DNA from: Amanita rubescens
Lineage: Eukaryota > Basidiomycota > Agaricomycetes > Agaricales > Amanitaceae
DNA length: 59,261 nucleotides
Assembly: GCA_015039365.1 (NCBI GenBank)
Contig: WION01000319.1
Location: forward strand, 1-59,261
Direction: 5' to 3'
The translations under genes and the position numbers were made by a program. The notes under the pieces are model-generated. The model saw only the letters and a list, made by a program, of their open reading frames with translations, had not been told where the DNA came from and made no database searches. Below, piece after piece: positions 23,413 to 34,308 of this stretch. The stretch's first letter is position 1, and every line of letters begins with the position of its first letter.

Positions 23413-23680
23413 CTAGATCTGAGAAGTCGAGAAGCACTCCCAAAAAGGCAGGAGCAGTAACATAATTTGGTACGCATTCAGGTGTCCAACGTCATTCAAT
23501 ATAATCTAGTCTCACACGAACATGTTATGCTCCAGGTATATTTCCCCGCTGTTCCCCCTCCACCTCGTATGCTGGAACTCAGGCTTAGGCGGCGAGGGCG
23601 ACGACGACGCGACATTTGAGCATGCGGAAGTTGCCGAGGTCACGTGATGCGTAAAATTCGTAGGGTGGATAGCGTTCACT

Positions 23681-25158
23681 TTGTCGAAGCACCTCCTGAC
23701 GCCAATATTGTTTCCTGCAAATACGTGTTCAGACATAAACGCGATGAGAATGGAAAGATTATCAAATACAAAGCCCGTCTCGTAGCACGCGGTTTCAGTC
23801 AAAAATTCGGCATTGATTACTTTGATACTCGGGTATGGATCGTCCGATGGGAGACCCTACGCAATCTTCTCGCTCAGGCAGCATCTAAAGGATCAGTTAT
23901 ACATCAGGCTGACGTGAAAAATGCTTACCTAAATGCTGAGATGAAGGAGGACATCTACGTCGATCTACCACCCGCATACAACCAATTCCTCTCGTTACCA
24001 CCCAATCTGAGCGAAAAACGACTCGTCTGCAAGCTTATCAAAGGCTTATATGGCACCAAACAAGCCGGGCGCGGATGGTATATGAAACTACGTGACACGT
24101 TCGTCAAACTTGGTTACCGAGTTTCGAACGCTGATCTAGGCGTCTTCTACCGCTTCTCTGGTGAAGACAAATACACTATCATTGCCGTAGCGACAGACGA
24201 CCTCACCATCATCGCCGAATCACTCGAATCCGCCCAACTCATAAAGAATCAGCTCAATCAACACTTTGAGCTTGTCGATCTAGGCGAAATCAAATGGCTC
24301 CTGGGCGTCCACATCACCCGTGACCTCAAGAACCATACCATATCACTTGGCCAGCAATCCTACATCGACGACATCGTCAAGCGTTTCGATCTCGAAGACG
24401 CTCGTGACATCTCAACTCCGATGGAACCCGGAATCGACCTCACACCTGGTACACCTCACGTATCGCCTACCAAACTAGGTACCCGGGAACAATCCAAGTA
24501 TAGAGAGATCATCGGCGCGCTACTCTACTGCTCAGGAGTCACACGCGCAGATATCGCTTACACCATCGGGACCTTATCACGCTATCTTGACGATCCATCG
24601 AAAACCCACCTCGACGCTGCTCGCCGGGCTATCCGAAACCTTAAGGCAACCCGTGAGAAGCGCCTTGTACTTGGCGGAAAGGACCCAAAACTCTGTGGCT
24701 ACACGGACGCCGACTGGGCCTCCCAAGCTCACCGCCACTCTATTTCCGGATTCGCAATGTTCTACGGAAGTGGGGCCGTATCCTGGAGTTCCAAGAAACA
24801 ACCTATCGTCACATTATCAAGCACCGAAGCAGAATACGTTGCACTCACCCATGCGACAAAAGAATTACTTTGGCATCGCAAGCTCCACTCCGAGCTCTCG
24901 CCGTTCTTCAACCCAATCACCACCTCAATCCCGCTTTTCTGCGACAATCAAGGTGCAATAGTCCTCTCCAAGGACTCGACTTTCCACATGCGTACAAAGC
25001 ATATCGACACTCGCTTCCACTTTGTTCGCGAAGTTGTTAATAACGACATTCTTTCTATTTCCTATTGCCCTACGGATGAAATGATCGCCGACATCTTTAC
25101 AAAGTCTCTCGCTCGCTTCAAGTTTGAAAAGTTTCGTTCGTTACTAGGTATTTTTTAA
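23681..25158 (+). CDS. Copia reverse transcriptase and RNase H (3' part of pol)
   Basis: The open frame listed from 23644 begins inside the MULE repeat, and the Copia part starts at 23681. It contains CKYVFRHKRDENG, KARLVARGFSQK and the first catalytic Asp in HQADVKNAYLNAE. The ATDD motif (VATDDLTIIAES) is in place of Y-V-D-D. LLGVHITRD, then RNase H landmarks (GYTDADWASQ, SSTEAEYVAL, FCDNQGAI, KHIDTRFHFVRE) complete it. The frame stays open to the stop at 25158. The segment FDTRVWIVRWETL departs from the usual TFAPV-type sequence at this position. A polypurine tract AAGGGGAG precedes the 3' LTR. Upstream frameshifts and the MULE mean no full polyprotein can be made. Confidence 0.9.
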
Positions 25159-25187
25159 TTCTAAACTACTTTTCGCTCGAAGGGGAG

Positions 25188-25448
25188 TGTTGGAGTACGA
25201 GCTCATACGGCTAAGGCCGAGTTTGTGTATATTTGGTCTATCGATATATATGGAAGGCATTCCGGTATTAGGCCTCAGTTATTCCTACTATAACTGAGGC
25301 GTAAGTCACTATATTATTTCTACATACGCAACCAATACTAATTGTACCGTAGTCGTGCTTACTAGGTACTTATACCCAATACAGTTATTTCCTACTATAA
25401 CTGAGGCTCGTGCTTACTAGCCCGGTATCAATACTTCCCTGTTCAACA
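25188..25448 (+). repeat. Copia 3' LTR (261 bp)
   Basis: It shares both ends with the 5' LTR but is 107 bp longer and carries single-base differences (for example TTTGTGTATA for TTTGCATATA). The extra segment lies between two copies of CTACTATAACTGAGGC at about 25288 and 25394. Non-identical LTRs mean the element is old or is composed of parts of two copies. Confidence 0.88.
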
Positions 25449-26125
25449 AGGATATTCGTAATGCAGCAGCTCGTTCTCTGGGGCCTCCGCTGTCGGTGAT
25501 GGCAGGCGCGCTACATGATGTCGATGATAATTGTCCCATTCAAACATCACCCGACACAAGGCATGGAGGTATGGAAGGCGATCTCGGACATCAGGGGATG
25601 CCAGTCCCAGGCGAGCGTTTCTAACTGACACCGTTGCCAGACGACGAGGTTGGTTGGGACGGAAGAAACACCGTAATACGAGTCCCTCCCGGACCAGAGA
25701 ATCAAGATCTTGATGTCGACCCTCGAACAGGCGTCAATCAAGAGCACGGCGATCCAATATGAGAAGTTCGAACCGGAACGATAGCTCTGAAATACCCCAC
25801 ATGCGTTCCTGCGTCTCCTGTACCGTAAACTTCCAGCTAGAGATCTGGTGTCGATTCCCAGCGCAGTTGCCTCTGGTGACAAAAAATTGGTTAGGAAATG
25901 ACGAGATTTCCCTGCCATGGTCTGTCGACTGGGCTCATGTCCATGCAATAGAGTACGCCAATCCTGGTTCGAGAGCAAACGGACTTTAGGGGCATTAGAC
26001 ACCAGACGGTATATGCATAAATCACGGATGGTTGTCGTCGCTGGGGATTGTTGCCGGAACAGAAAAGTCCCGGTTCTGGGAATGCATACCTTCCCATCAT
26101 TGTCTGCCAGCTTGGTTGACGAGTA
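25449..26125 (-). pseudogene. Truncated copy of the unknown multicopy gene at 31.3-33.5 kb
   Basis: The minus-strand sequence matches the third exon of the unknown gene (ETKYLYSSTKL, IRDLCIYRLVSNAP, RLLSNQDWRTLLHGHEP, MAGKSRHFLTN). It has frameshifts and small deletions, for example around 25.85 kb. The 3' end is cut by the Copia LTR at 25448, and the 5' part stops matching near 26.13 kb. It is therefore a fragment and not expected to be functional. Confidence 0.85.
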
Positions 26126-26461
26126 AAGATATTTGGTTTCAGCTGCACTAGTACCTCGAAACTCCATCGCAACTAAGGGTTTGTTTGATAGTTGTTGCGC
26201 AGCAGCGAGTTCCGCGATGTATGGGAGGCAAGAACCTAGGGGTTGGTTCATGTGAGCGAGAACAGCTGGCATGGGAGATTGCAGCTTTTTCGCGCATATT
26301 TAGCAGTGGTCCGTGGTCAATGATCAAGAAGTCATCAATATCAATCAGATTCAATCACTGTCTAAACACACCACCGCTAAAAAAAACTAGGCTGAAACTG
26401 TTTCCGGTAAGCAACATTGCATGAACATGAGCGTAGTGCTCTATAAGGGTGCCCTACTTAG
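26126..26461. other. Spacer between gene fragment and TET/JBP gene
   Basis: Short overlapping frames are present on both strands with no family resemblance and no splice-consistent structure. The spacer ends at the stop codon of the TET/JBP gene. Confidence 0.35.
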
Positions 26462-28159
26462 CTAAACGCCACCTTCAACCAGCTCTGCTATGTTTGTGAA
26501 CATCTTAACCGCACTTGCCCACCTCCCACCATCTGTTCGTGGCTCAGGCCCCTGCTTTGAATCATCCTGTGTTGAGTAGCCGTTTTCAACCCAACGGAAA
26601 AGCCCGCCAGATACATATTGGACGATGGCATACCGTGTTTCATCATCTTTGATTGTGGTGTTGGAATGAAGGATGACGGAGGATGGTATCAGAATGGTAG
26701 CACCAGCAGGGAAGTCAATGACCAGTCCAAAATCCCAAAGGACCAAATGGCCCCCTGTCTGATGATTGAATGAGCCGAGGGGTGTAACAGAACACCAGGA
26801 ATGAGATAGATTGCCATTATCAGTATGAGGAAACGTGACGCTTTTCTTCCCAACATTATATGAGCGACAGGGGTAGGCACCCATCTGGTCGTTGTACTCT
26901 CGTCGAAGTCTTTTGAGCTCGTTGGGGTGGTCATCATACCTTGTCTTTATTGCTTCTATAGTGGCCCTCATGTGCTCAAAGTTTCGTTCCCCATATAATT
27001 GATACCCGCCTAGACAAGGTCAGCATTGTCACCCTATCTGCTAAAAACAGGCGGCCTACAACTGGCGTAATTGCACATCCTTTGGATGCCTTTGTTTGTG
27101 GCTAGTTCTTCGAGTGCTACGGTGATGGCGTCAGAGGAGTGCGTCAGAAACTGAGGCTCCTAAGACCCGGTTGGCTGGTAAATTAAGGCATTTGGTTGAA
27201 GGATGCTTACCGGTTGCCCTCCCCCAAAGGATATGCCATGAGGTAGGGAGGGGAATTCGCCTCGACGATGGCTGGCCTCCTTAGCTCGGGGACAGATCAC
27301 ATCAGCTGCCTTGTCCAGGGCAACAAACGCCATCCCCTGGGCCTCTTTCCACCCCTTCACATCTCTAGGCATCCCCAAAAGCACGCCGACGATGTAGCCA
27401 TTTTTGTCCAGCAAAAGGTGCGTTGAGCTGAGGCATCTGTCAGCAGCAGAAGGACAGATGGATGAAAAAAAGTGCCCACAGCCCATCCCAAGGAAAACGC
27501 GTCATTTGGTAGTCGTTGATAAGCTCTGTGTAAGAAAAGACACGCTGGGGCAGCCCGGCAATGCGTTTCCCTATCCATCCTGGTCAGGTGGTCTGGGCTT
27601 GGGCATCTGATGGTAGGCTGTAGTCCACCAAGATGACGTCCTTTACAGCCTCAAGCCGCCGCTTCTTAGCGACGTGCTTAGGTTCGTTAGCGACGTGCTT
27701 AGAATCGGTAGAATCCATCTTGTCTTCCTTCTGCTGGGCAATTCGCTTCTTCCTTCGCCGTATGATGGAGCGACGATTACCTCTTCCCTTTGCCCCGGGT
27801 GCTGACAAAGGGGCAGCATGATTGGCACTGCCGGTGCCTTTGCGCTTTGCTCCGGTTGGCTTTTCTTCATCCTCACTGCTGCTGTATAGGAGTGCTGACA
27901 AAGGGGCAGCATGATTGGCACCGCCCGTGCGTTTGCGTTTTGCTCCAGTTGGCCTTTCTTCATCCTCACTGTCGCAGTATAGGGGTGCTGACAAAGGGGC
28001 AGCATGCTCACCGCCGGTGCGTTTGCGTTTTGCTCCGGTTGGCTTTTCTTCATCCTCACTGTCACTGTATAGGAACTCCACATCAGAGAGCGGCCCTTCA
28101 AATAAATCCTCAATTTGTCGAGCCTGGAAATGCTCCGTTATGGAGAAGGTTTTTGACAT
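26462..28159 (-). CDS. TET/JBP-family 2-oxoglutarate/Fe(II) dioxygenase-like protein
   Basis: The catalytic exons are clear: about 27436-27211 (LLDKNGYIVGVLLGMP), 27150-27060 (SSDAITVALEEL) and 27009-26462, joined by 60- and 50-nt GT-AG introns in phase. The last exon carries GYQLYGERNFEHM, then the iron-binding HxD (FPHTDNGN near 26.82 kb) and TPLGSFNHQTGGHLVLWDF. FPAGATILIPSSVILHSN follows with the distal His, then DETRYAIVQY with the Arg expected to hold 2-oxoglutarate, and GGLFRWVENGY. This pattern is that of fungal TET/JBP proteins, which oxidise 5-methylcytosine. The first exon (28159 to about 27590) is a basic and acidic repeat region with KRKR nuclear-signal-like motifs. The join between it and the catalytic exons (27.44-27.59 kb) is unresolved and may hold a frameshift. 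Confidence 0.8.
27795..28075 (-). repeat. Coding minisatellite in the TET/JBP first exon
   Basis: Three to four tandem units of about 75-78 bp each encode a segment like SEDEEKPTGAKRKRTGG followed by HAAPLSA. Differences between units are few. The unit combines an acidic stretch with a basic KRKR cluster, suggesting a disordered, nuclear-targeted N-terminus. Unit number could vary between strains. Confidence 0.85.
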
Positions 28160-28199
28160 AATGGATGGCCCCCTGGGTGCAGGGCATATAGATGGCGCT

Positions 28200-29480
28200 G
28201 TACATGGCTTTTAGCATCAGGTTCAATTTAGGATGGGGGTGCAATGAGCGGTTTGGAAGGTGGAGACTGGTGAGCACAAATGAGCCTGGGTACTTTGACT
28301 CAAAGGCTCAGGACGCCGCTTCATACCGGAATGACTTTGCTCCACCAGCTAGCACAAACTGGGGCATCAGGGTCGACGCCAGGCCATGAGATTGCGCAAG
28401 TGGCATTGCTATTCAGTCCCTGGTTCAGAGCAAGGGGCAAAAGGAGCCTGCCCCACGAGACAGGTTGAGACACAATACGCTTGACCGCCGGAACGACGTC
28501 GCTCCCCCAGCTAGCACAAACTGGGGCATCAGGGTCGACGCCAGGCCATGAGCTTGTGCAAGTGAGGTCGCTATTCAATCCGGGGCTCAGAACAAAGGGT
28601 ATAGGCAGTGCAAGAAGGGCGAGTAACCGATGATTGAAGCTGAAGACAACAACTCACCCGATACCGGTATCCGACAGGCTACGGATGGAGCGAGGCCAGA
28701 CATCAGGCTTTTTAGCTGGAAAGGTGCGAAGAGAAGGTTTTCGATAAAAGTTAAACGTTGGAGAAGACGTGACGCGTGACATGACTGTTGGACAAATGTG
28801 ACATGGAACTACAATTTCGGAACCGTTCTTGGATCCCGACGCACATTCAAGACGACCTGTGGCATGTTGTTGGCAATCGTGGGTTGTCCTAACCTCTTCT
28901 TAAACTTTTGTTCTGAAAAAATTTAGGTCACGGAACGCAGGAAGCGTACCGCTTGTTGGATATGAGCGGAGTTTAACGGGTGGCCTTTCAGGTCATGATA
29001 ATTTGGGTGAGTTCACTGTTACCTGCGGGTGCGGACGCGCTGAACAACGAGTAGTTACACAAGGTGTGGTTGCGGTGGTGCCTGACCTGCATCGGCTTAC
29101 ACTGCGCGCAATTCATTTGTCGTCGTCCGTCCGCAGTTTGCATATAGAGAAGGCAGGATGGGTGGCGCCTCCGTCGAAACGTTTGGTCTTAACGACAAGG
29201 GGTTCGAGCAAAATTATTGCGTTGATGTTACAGATCCGGCAGGGGGATTCTTACCTGGAGTTTTTGCTCGTATTTTCCCAACCCCCGTTCTGATACTCAA
29301 CAACCGCAGAACACGACAAGCCAGCCATAACCATAGACCTTGACTCAGCCCTACATGCCCAGGATCTTAAGCCCTTCGGCCGGAGAAACGCCTGTTTACG
29401 CCGTCTGAAGTGTACACGACGTTCAAGATGTCAGACTCTGACCTTCATCTCCTTGGTCTCTCCGATGAGTATGCTCGTCC
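28200..29480. other. Upstream region of the TET/JBP gene with a local duplication
   Basis: A segment of about 46 bp (CTAGCACAAACTGGGGCATC, then AGGGTCGACGCCAGGCCATG) occurs at about 28349 and about 28514. An open frame at 29003-29293 has no recognisable family. The TET/JBP promoter should lie within the first few hundred bases, but I see no clear TATA element. Confidence 0.4.
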
Positions 29481-30330
29481 AGAGTAGATGATATTGACCG
29501 TCTTGCCTGTTCCACCGCCTCCGTCACGGCCAAGCATAGCAGCGGGCACATTCTCCCTTATTCGGCGCATACGACCCCTCTATCGTTGGCTTCCCACTTT
29601 TTTCTTCATTTCAATGCATCCTTCAACCTTCTATGCAGGAAACACGCATCCAGTGCCGTTCCTTCTATCACCGGGCCTCCGTTTCTCTCAATTCACGCCT
29701 CGCATGCTAACCGATCGATTTAATTCCGTATTTCCGCGATAGAAAGTTCCCCAACGCGTCCCTCTGTCATTTTTCTCTATACTGTTAGTCACAATATCGC
29801 CTTGTTCTTCCCCCATCCCACGTTCTTCGCGTTGGCCAGCGTGTTTGCCCAATTTGGCAGGCACGTCACGCGTGACGGTCCCGGTCTCTCGCAATGTGCA
29901 CATACTAGCGGCTCGTGCGCTGAGGACTTTGCTATAACGTAGTCGTCAGGCGGGTTTGATTGCGGGTCACCCGTTATGCGGAGGGAGTAGTTCTGGCATT
30001 TCTGGTAAGGTGACGCACATTTTCCGTTCTCAAGTCGCTGAACCATGACCTCAAACCAAGTGGCCCACAGACCTACGTTTTGATCGCTATATCGAGCTCT
30101 ACCCCCGTAGGTTTTGTTTCCCGCCCTGCACACCAATCAATCATTTTGACCTGTGTTTCCGCGATAGAAATTCGTGCATACCATCCATTTACACGACGGT
30201 CTCACCCTGCCCCGCTCAAACTCTGCCACTCTCGCAGTAGCCAACGTACTTCGCGTTGGCAGTTTTGATATCTTAATACCCTTGTATCTCTTGTCTTTGT
30301 TAATAAATTGTATTCTGGCGCAAGTTATAA
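29480..30330 (+). repeat. Leader-module block, copy related to 48.1-49.2 kb
   Basis: The sequence matches 48400-49190 in the same orientation over most of its length. Shared markers include CGCATCCAGTGCCGTTCCTT, GCTAACCGATCGATTTAATT, GCGTCCCTCTGTCATTTTTC and AGACCTACGTTTTGATCGC. No convincing coding exon is seen. Similar modules precede Plavaka-2, so this is probably element-derived untranslated sequence. Confidence 0.7.
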
Positions 30331-30649
30331 GATAAACAATCGTGATAACATGACGCGGGCGATGGAAAGCAAATCAAAACAGGTAAAGACGACGGACATT
30401 GGCAAAAGATCTTATTGGACCTTGCATGCCGTATGATCGAGTGAGTGAATTGGCTCCTTTGCGCTGACATGTTACAAGTGCCAACATCAATTGACTAGGG
30501 TCCTACCTCCCTTGCAAAGAGGTACCTCCTTCCAGTCTGAATTTTCTCGCTGGTTCTTCAAATACCTTCTTTCAGTGTGCTGGCCAGAGATCTACCGGCG
30601 CATCACCTCATGGCGTGGGCTTGGATTTATTTACAAATTGTTTTACTCC

Positions 30650-30943
30650 AGCCTGGCCAATCAGTAGTAAACCACTGGCAAGATGGTGCGCATGTTCGAT
30701 TGAGAAAAGGTAACCCGAAAGTCTAGCCCTTGGGAGCGACGCAACGTCTTACTCCTGTAGTTTCTGTACGACGACCTCGAGGACAACATAAGAGGGAGGT
30801 GAAGAGATGAGAGACGCTGAGCGCAATGTGACCTGCCAAAGAGTCTCTCTTACTAGTAGCTGAGGCTTGCCAGGTCTCTTAGGCTCTCTTTGTCTCTCTT
30901 AGTAGGCTCTCTTTGTCTCTCTTTGTCTCTCTTTGTCTCTTTC
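30650..30943 (-). repeat. CTCTTTG array with adjoining leader segment
   Basis: CTCTCTTTGT units are repeated at 30875-30943. The adjoining 30650-30830 is the reverse complement of leader sequence at 46.75-46.93 and 51.14-51.31 kb (for example CAGTAGTAAACCA, GTGCGCATGTTCGATTGAG). It lies downstream of the unknown gene at 31.3 kb. Confidence 0.75.
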
Positions 30944-31292
30944 CGCGCGCTGTTACCCCGGCCCGTCAGAATTTTTGGCCCTTATGAGATAGGGAGCTGG
31001 CCGGGTGTAGGCTCGAGTAGATCAAATGGCAGGCATGATTAGCATAAGCAACACAATGCATTGACCCCGAGCTGAAGGAAAATAGAGTAGAATCTTAATG
31101 ATCACTTGAATGTACATATGTGATATTTGAACAAAGTAGTAATGCGGCACGGTGATAATGAATGGTTAGGCTGGCGATAAATCATGACAACCATTTTTGG
31201 GATCAACTTGACAACTTGACTATGGTGATCAAAAGATGATGATATCAAATGTTCGCTAAGAAAGGCTAAGAGATTATTACAAGAAAAAGAAA

Positions 31293-33499
31293 CTAAGTGT
31301 CTGGCAATGTTCCCGGAATGATGGCTGCACGACCAAAATACCGAAAGTAACTCTGGGTGTAGAATCTGGCAAGAGCATATTCATAATGTAGCAGCTCGTT
31401 CTCTGGGGCCTCTGCTGTCGGTGTTGGCAGGCGCGCTACATGATGTCGATGATAACTGTCCCATTCAAACATCACCCGACGCAAAGCATGGAGGTATGGA
31501 AGGCGATCTCGGACATCAGGCGATGCCAGTCCCAGGCGAGCGTTTCTAACTGACACCGTTGCCAGATGACGAGGTTGGTTGGGACGGAAGTAGAAACACC
31601 GTAATACGAGTCCCTCCCGGACCAGAGAATCAAGATCTTGATGTCGACCCTCAAACAGGCGTCGATCAAGAGCACGGCGATCCAATATGAGAAGTTCGAA
31701 CCGGAACGATAGCTCTGAAATACCCCACATGTGTTCCTGCGTCTCCCGTACCGTAAACTCCCTGTTAGAGATCTGGTGGAGATTGGATATGTCGATGCCC
31801 AGTGCAGTTGCCTCTGGTGACAACAAATTGGTTAGGAAATGACGAGATTTTCCTGCCATGGTCTGTTGATTGGGCTCATGTCCATGCAATAGAGTACGCC
31901 AATCCTGGTTCGAGAGCAAACGGACTTCAGGGGCATTAGACGCCAGACGGTATATGCATAAATCACGGATGGTTGTCCATAATGTAAGGAACCGATTTCG
32001 TCGCTGGGGATTGTTTCCAGAACAGAAAAGTCCCGGTTCCGGGAATGCATACTTGCCATCATTTTCTGCTAGCTTGGTCGACGAGTAAAGATATTTTGGG
32101 TCACGATCGACAGCGAGCAGGGCACTTTGCCACGATTGTAATGCAGGAGGCATGTATGGACTATCAATCGGCTCAAACTTATCCCGGTCTGTTGATGCTT
32201 TAGGGCCTGGTTTTCCAGAACGGGAATCTGCTGTATATAAGATGCAAAATTAGCTGAATGAATGGAGTAACTTACACGGTTGGTGCTTTATCCGTGAGTC
32301 TCGAGTATTTCGCGAGGGTCCAGCTTGCTCGAATTCGTGTGGTTTAATTCCTCTCGGGTTTCCGTCACTAAAGAGGTCCGTATAACGAAGTGATTTTAAG
32401 CCGTGCTCGGAGATCGCCCGAAATCGGTTGTAGTTTGAATCGCCTACGTAGATGCGTGGAAAGGGGGGGACATAGTCTTCCAGCTCCAGCTTGTCTTGTG
32501 GTTGAATGATAGACGTTATGGAGAGGATATTCTCTTTCACGAAGGACGAGATGGGGCGTATGAACCAATAAGGGATCCCTGCAGCAAAAAGTCTCTCCGC
32601 GACATCTGCGTTAAGGACAAAGCAACCGATGACCTTGACCGTTTCTGTTGCAGGAGCGACGCGACCTTCCATGTAGGGTTCAAAAATCTCTATGTAGTCA
32701 AGCAGCGCCCACAGCTCCATCCACAGACGTTGAATCTGCCGAAATTCGAATAAGACCTCTTTACGCGTCATTGCGACTGCCCTCAAACGACTTAAACTAC
32801 GGCGGAGATTAACGGATAGCAATTTTGTTTCAGGGTAATGGGTGCTATGATCAACTTTAGCTTGGACCGCCCTCTCATGCAACCGTTCGCAGCACTGCTC
32901 CATTGCTTGCAACTCGTGATGTGGAAGGAACCCGATCCCAGAGCTCCATCCATGTTGATGGACCGGTTCAAAATCAACCCGGGTGGGATTCCACCACATG
33001 ATCGAATACTCCGACGCTAGCGCATCTTTTTGGGGAACACAGCACAGGTACGGGGCTGACCGAGAAAATGGCTGAGGCCACTGCGTGTGATCGTCCACAC
33101 CATAACGGCCGTCTATCCTTGCATATAAATTACAACGACCGGGAGGCGCAAAGATATGCTCTTGGTTGGGAGTGGCGATATAATAATCGGAATAGTGAGG
33201 GTGAACAGCTGCAACGCGTCCATCGAACGCCCCGAGAGGCACTAAGATAACATTAAGGTGCTGTGATCGTACGTGCCATAGGTAGCTTACCATCAGTTCT
33301 CCGATTCCACAACAAATCCGTCGCTTGTGTAGGTATAGAAACAGCTGGCGGCATATCTTCGGGTATCGTCAATAAGAATAGCGCCACTGTGATAAGAGAC
33401 GGATATACATACTGAAGGCGGTGGATCGCAACAATATATCACAAAATGTGATGAGGCGTCGCAGGTCCAAGGGATCCAGGGAACAAGCAACGGAAACAA
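31293..33499 (-). CDS. Unknown multicopy basidiomycete protein
   Basis: Exons 33260-about 32276 and 32230-31293 join in phase through a 45-nt intron. A first exon lies within 33499-33291 (RRYAASCFYTYTSDGFVVE), but its junction needs a one-base frame change near 33.30 kb. Landmarks are LNVILVPLGAFDGRVA, EYSIMWWNPTRVDFEPV, GIGFLPHHELQAMEQCCERL, KVIGCFVLNADVAERLF and AGIPYWFIRP. The C-terminal third is WRTLLHGHEP to PGTLPDT. I recall similar multicopy hypothetical proteins in mushroom genomes but know no function or domain. A truncated second copy lies at 25.4-26.1 kb. CTCTTTG repeats flank the gene at 30.9 and 33.7 kb. Confidence 0.7.
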
Positions 33500-33685
33500 C
33501 AGATCTAAACGGAGTCAAAGGAAAAATCCAGGCGAAGAACCGGAGGTAATTTCCTCAGAATCGGCGTGGACCTCTTGACAAAAGAGCGGGGTCGGCGAAA
33601 AGTGATCTTGAGGACGGAAAAGAGAGGAGGGCGAGACTGAGGAGCGACGGCCCAGAGCGCTCGGAAACAAGCACGTGCTCACCGC

Positions 33686-33717
33686 TCCTCTCTTTGGCTC
33701 TCTTTGGCTCTCTTTCG
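33686..33717. repeat. CTCTCTTTGG short array
   Basis: Three CTCTCTTTGG-type units follow CACCGCTCCT. This is the array on the 5' side of the unknown gene. Similar units occur at 30.9, 34.3, 46.7 (reverse) and 51.1 kb (reverse). Confidence 0.7.
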
Positions 33718-33991
33718 GACCGATACTACATTCAATGAAGTATGGTTTCAAAAATCATCAACATAACACTCATACTAATAAAATTGAAATCGAGGCAGGA
33801 AGTTCTGCTGCGCCCACTAGGACGGCTCATCATCGACGACATTTTTACGACCCCAGAGAAGAAGGCCCAAGGGAGTGTAGGTGTACCAGGGGTTACCGAC
33901 GACGGCCTGAGTCACTAAAACTTAAGTGAGGAAGGTGAAGAGAGGAGAGAAGCATCAGTCCTGCCAAAAGGGGCGAATCTCTTAAACTCTC

Positions 33992-34308
33992 TCACTATGG
34001 GCACAGGAGTGTTTCTGATAAAATATTCCATTTCTCCAGCGAGAATAGTTCGCGAAAAATATTGGAATAATAAGTTTCCAAAACATCCATTTCGTTGACA
34101 TTTTGCCTGAAACAGAAATTCCCACGGTTTCCACCCAAGCGAAATCTCCGACGAAATGTTGTAATTAGTCAAACGAGCGAGGCACGAGCGCGTTTGATGA
34201 AAAACTTCGAAATTTTCTTACACTAGTTCCCCTTACGAAATTTGGTATTTCAGCCTTTCTCCCTCCTGGAAACGTGTCCGCGCCGGTGGTGAGATCTTAA
34301 ACACTTGA
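33992..34308. mobile_element. 317-bp MITE with 8-bp target duplication AACTCTCT
   Basis: The block is flanked by AACTCTCT at 33984-33991 and 34309-34316. Left of it (CGAATCTCTTAAACTCTCT) and right of it (AACTCTCTTAGGCTCTCTTT) the sequence reads as one continuous leader/array module, as seen uninterrupted at 51.06-51.15 kb. The interior (for example GGAATTTCTGTTTCAGGC in reverse) is unlike the surroundings. The ends begin CA and end TG, with only weak terminal inverted repeats. Confidence 0.6.

Larger units (their letters stand above)
18705..23680 (-). mobile_element. MULE DNA transposon inserted in the Copia reverse transcriptase
   Basis: Terminal inverted repeats of about 60 bp, apparently identical, lie at 18705-18764 and 23621-23680 and start AGTGAACGCTATCC. 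A 10-bp target duplication TTGTCGAAGC flanks the element (18695-18704 and 23681-23690). Removing the element plus one repeat restores the Copia reading frame exactly at that point. The encoded transposase is on the minus strand. Identical terminal repeats and a clean target duplication suggest a fairly recent insertion, older only than the MITE inside it. Confidence 0.93.
15603..25448 (+). mobile_element. Ty1/Copia LTR retrotransposon with nested MULE
   Basis: The element runs from the 5' LTR start TGTTGGAGTACG (15603) to the 3' LTR end TTCAACA (25448). Gene order is gag, protease, integrase, reverse transcriptase, RNase H, which is Copia order. A MULE occupies 18705-23680. Without the MULE and its target duplication the element is about 4.9 kb, normal for Copia. 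The 5-bp flanks differ (GTGCA versus AGGAT) and the left and right flanks belong to unrelated sequences, so there is no target duplication. The coding region has several frameshifts. Confidence 0.9.

Noticed and set aside
23644..23680. Start codon for the Copia reverse transcriptase fragment at 23644
   Set aside because: The Met lies in the MULE terminal repeat. The Copia sequence starts at 23681 after the target duplication.
24180..24230. Loss of the reverse-transcriptase YVDD motif as an inactivating mutation
   Set aside because: The two Asp residues are kept, and ATDD-type motifs occur, as I recall, in fungal Copia elements, so this is not evidence of inactivation.
29003..29293. Possible short gene upstream of the TET/JBP gene
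   Set aside because: No recognisable family and overlapping frames on the same strand. It lies between repeat blocks, so it is treated as chance.
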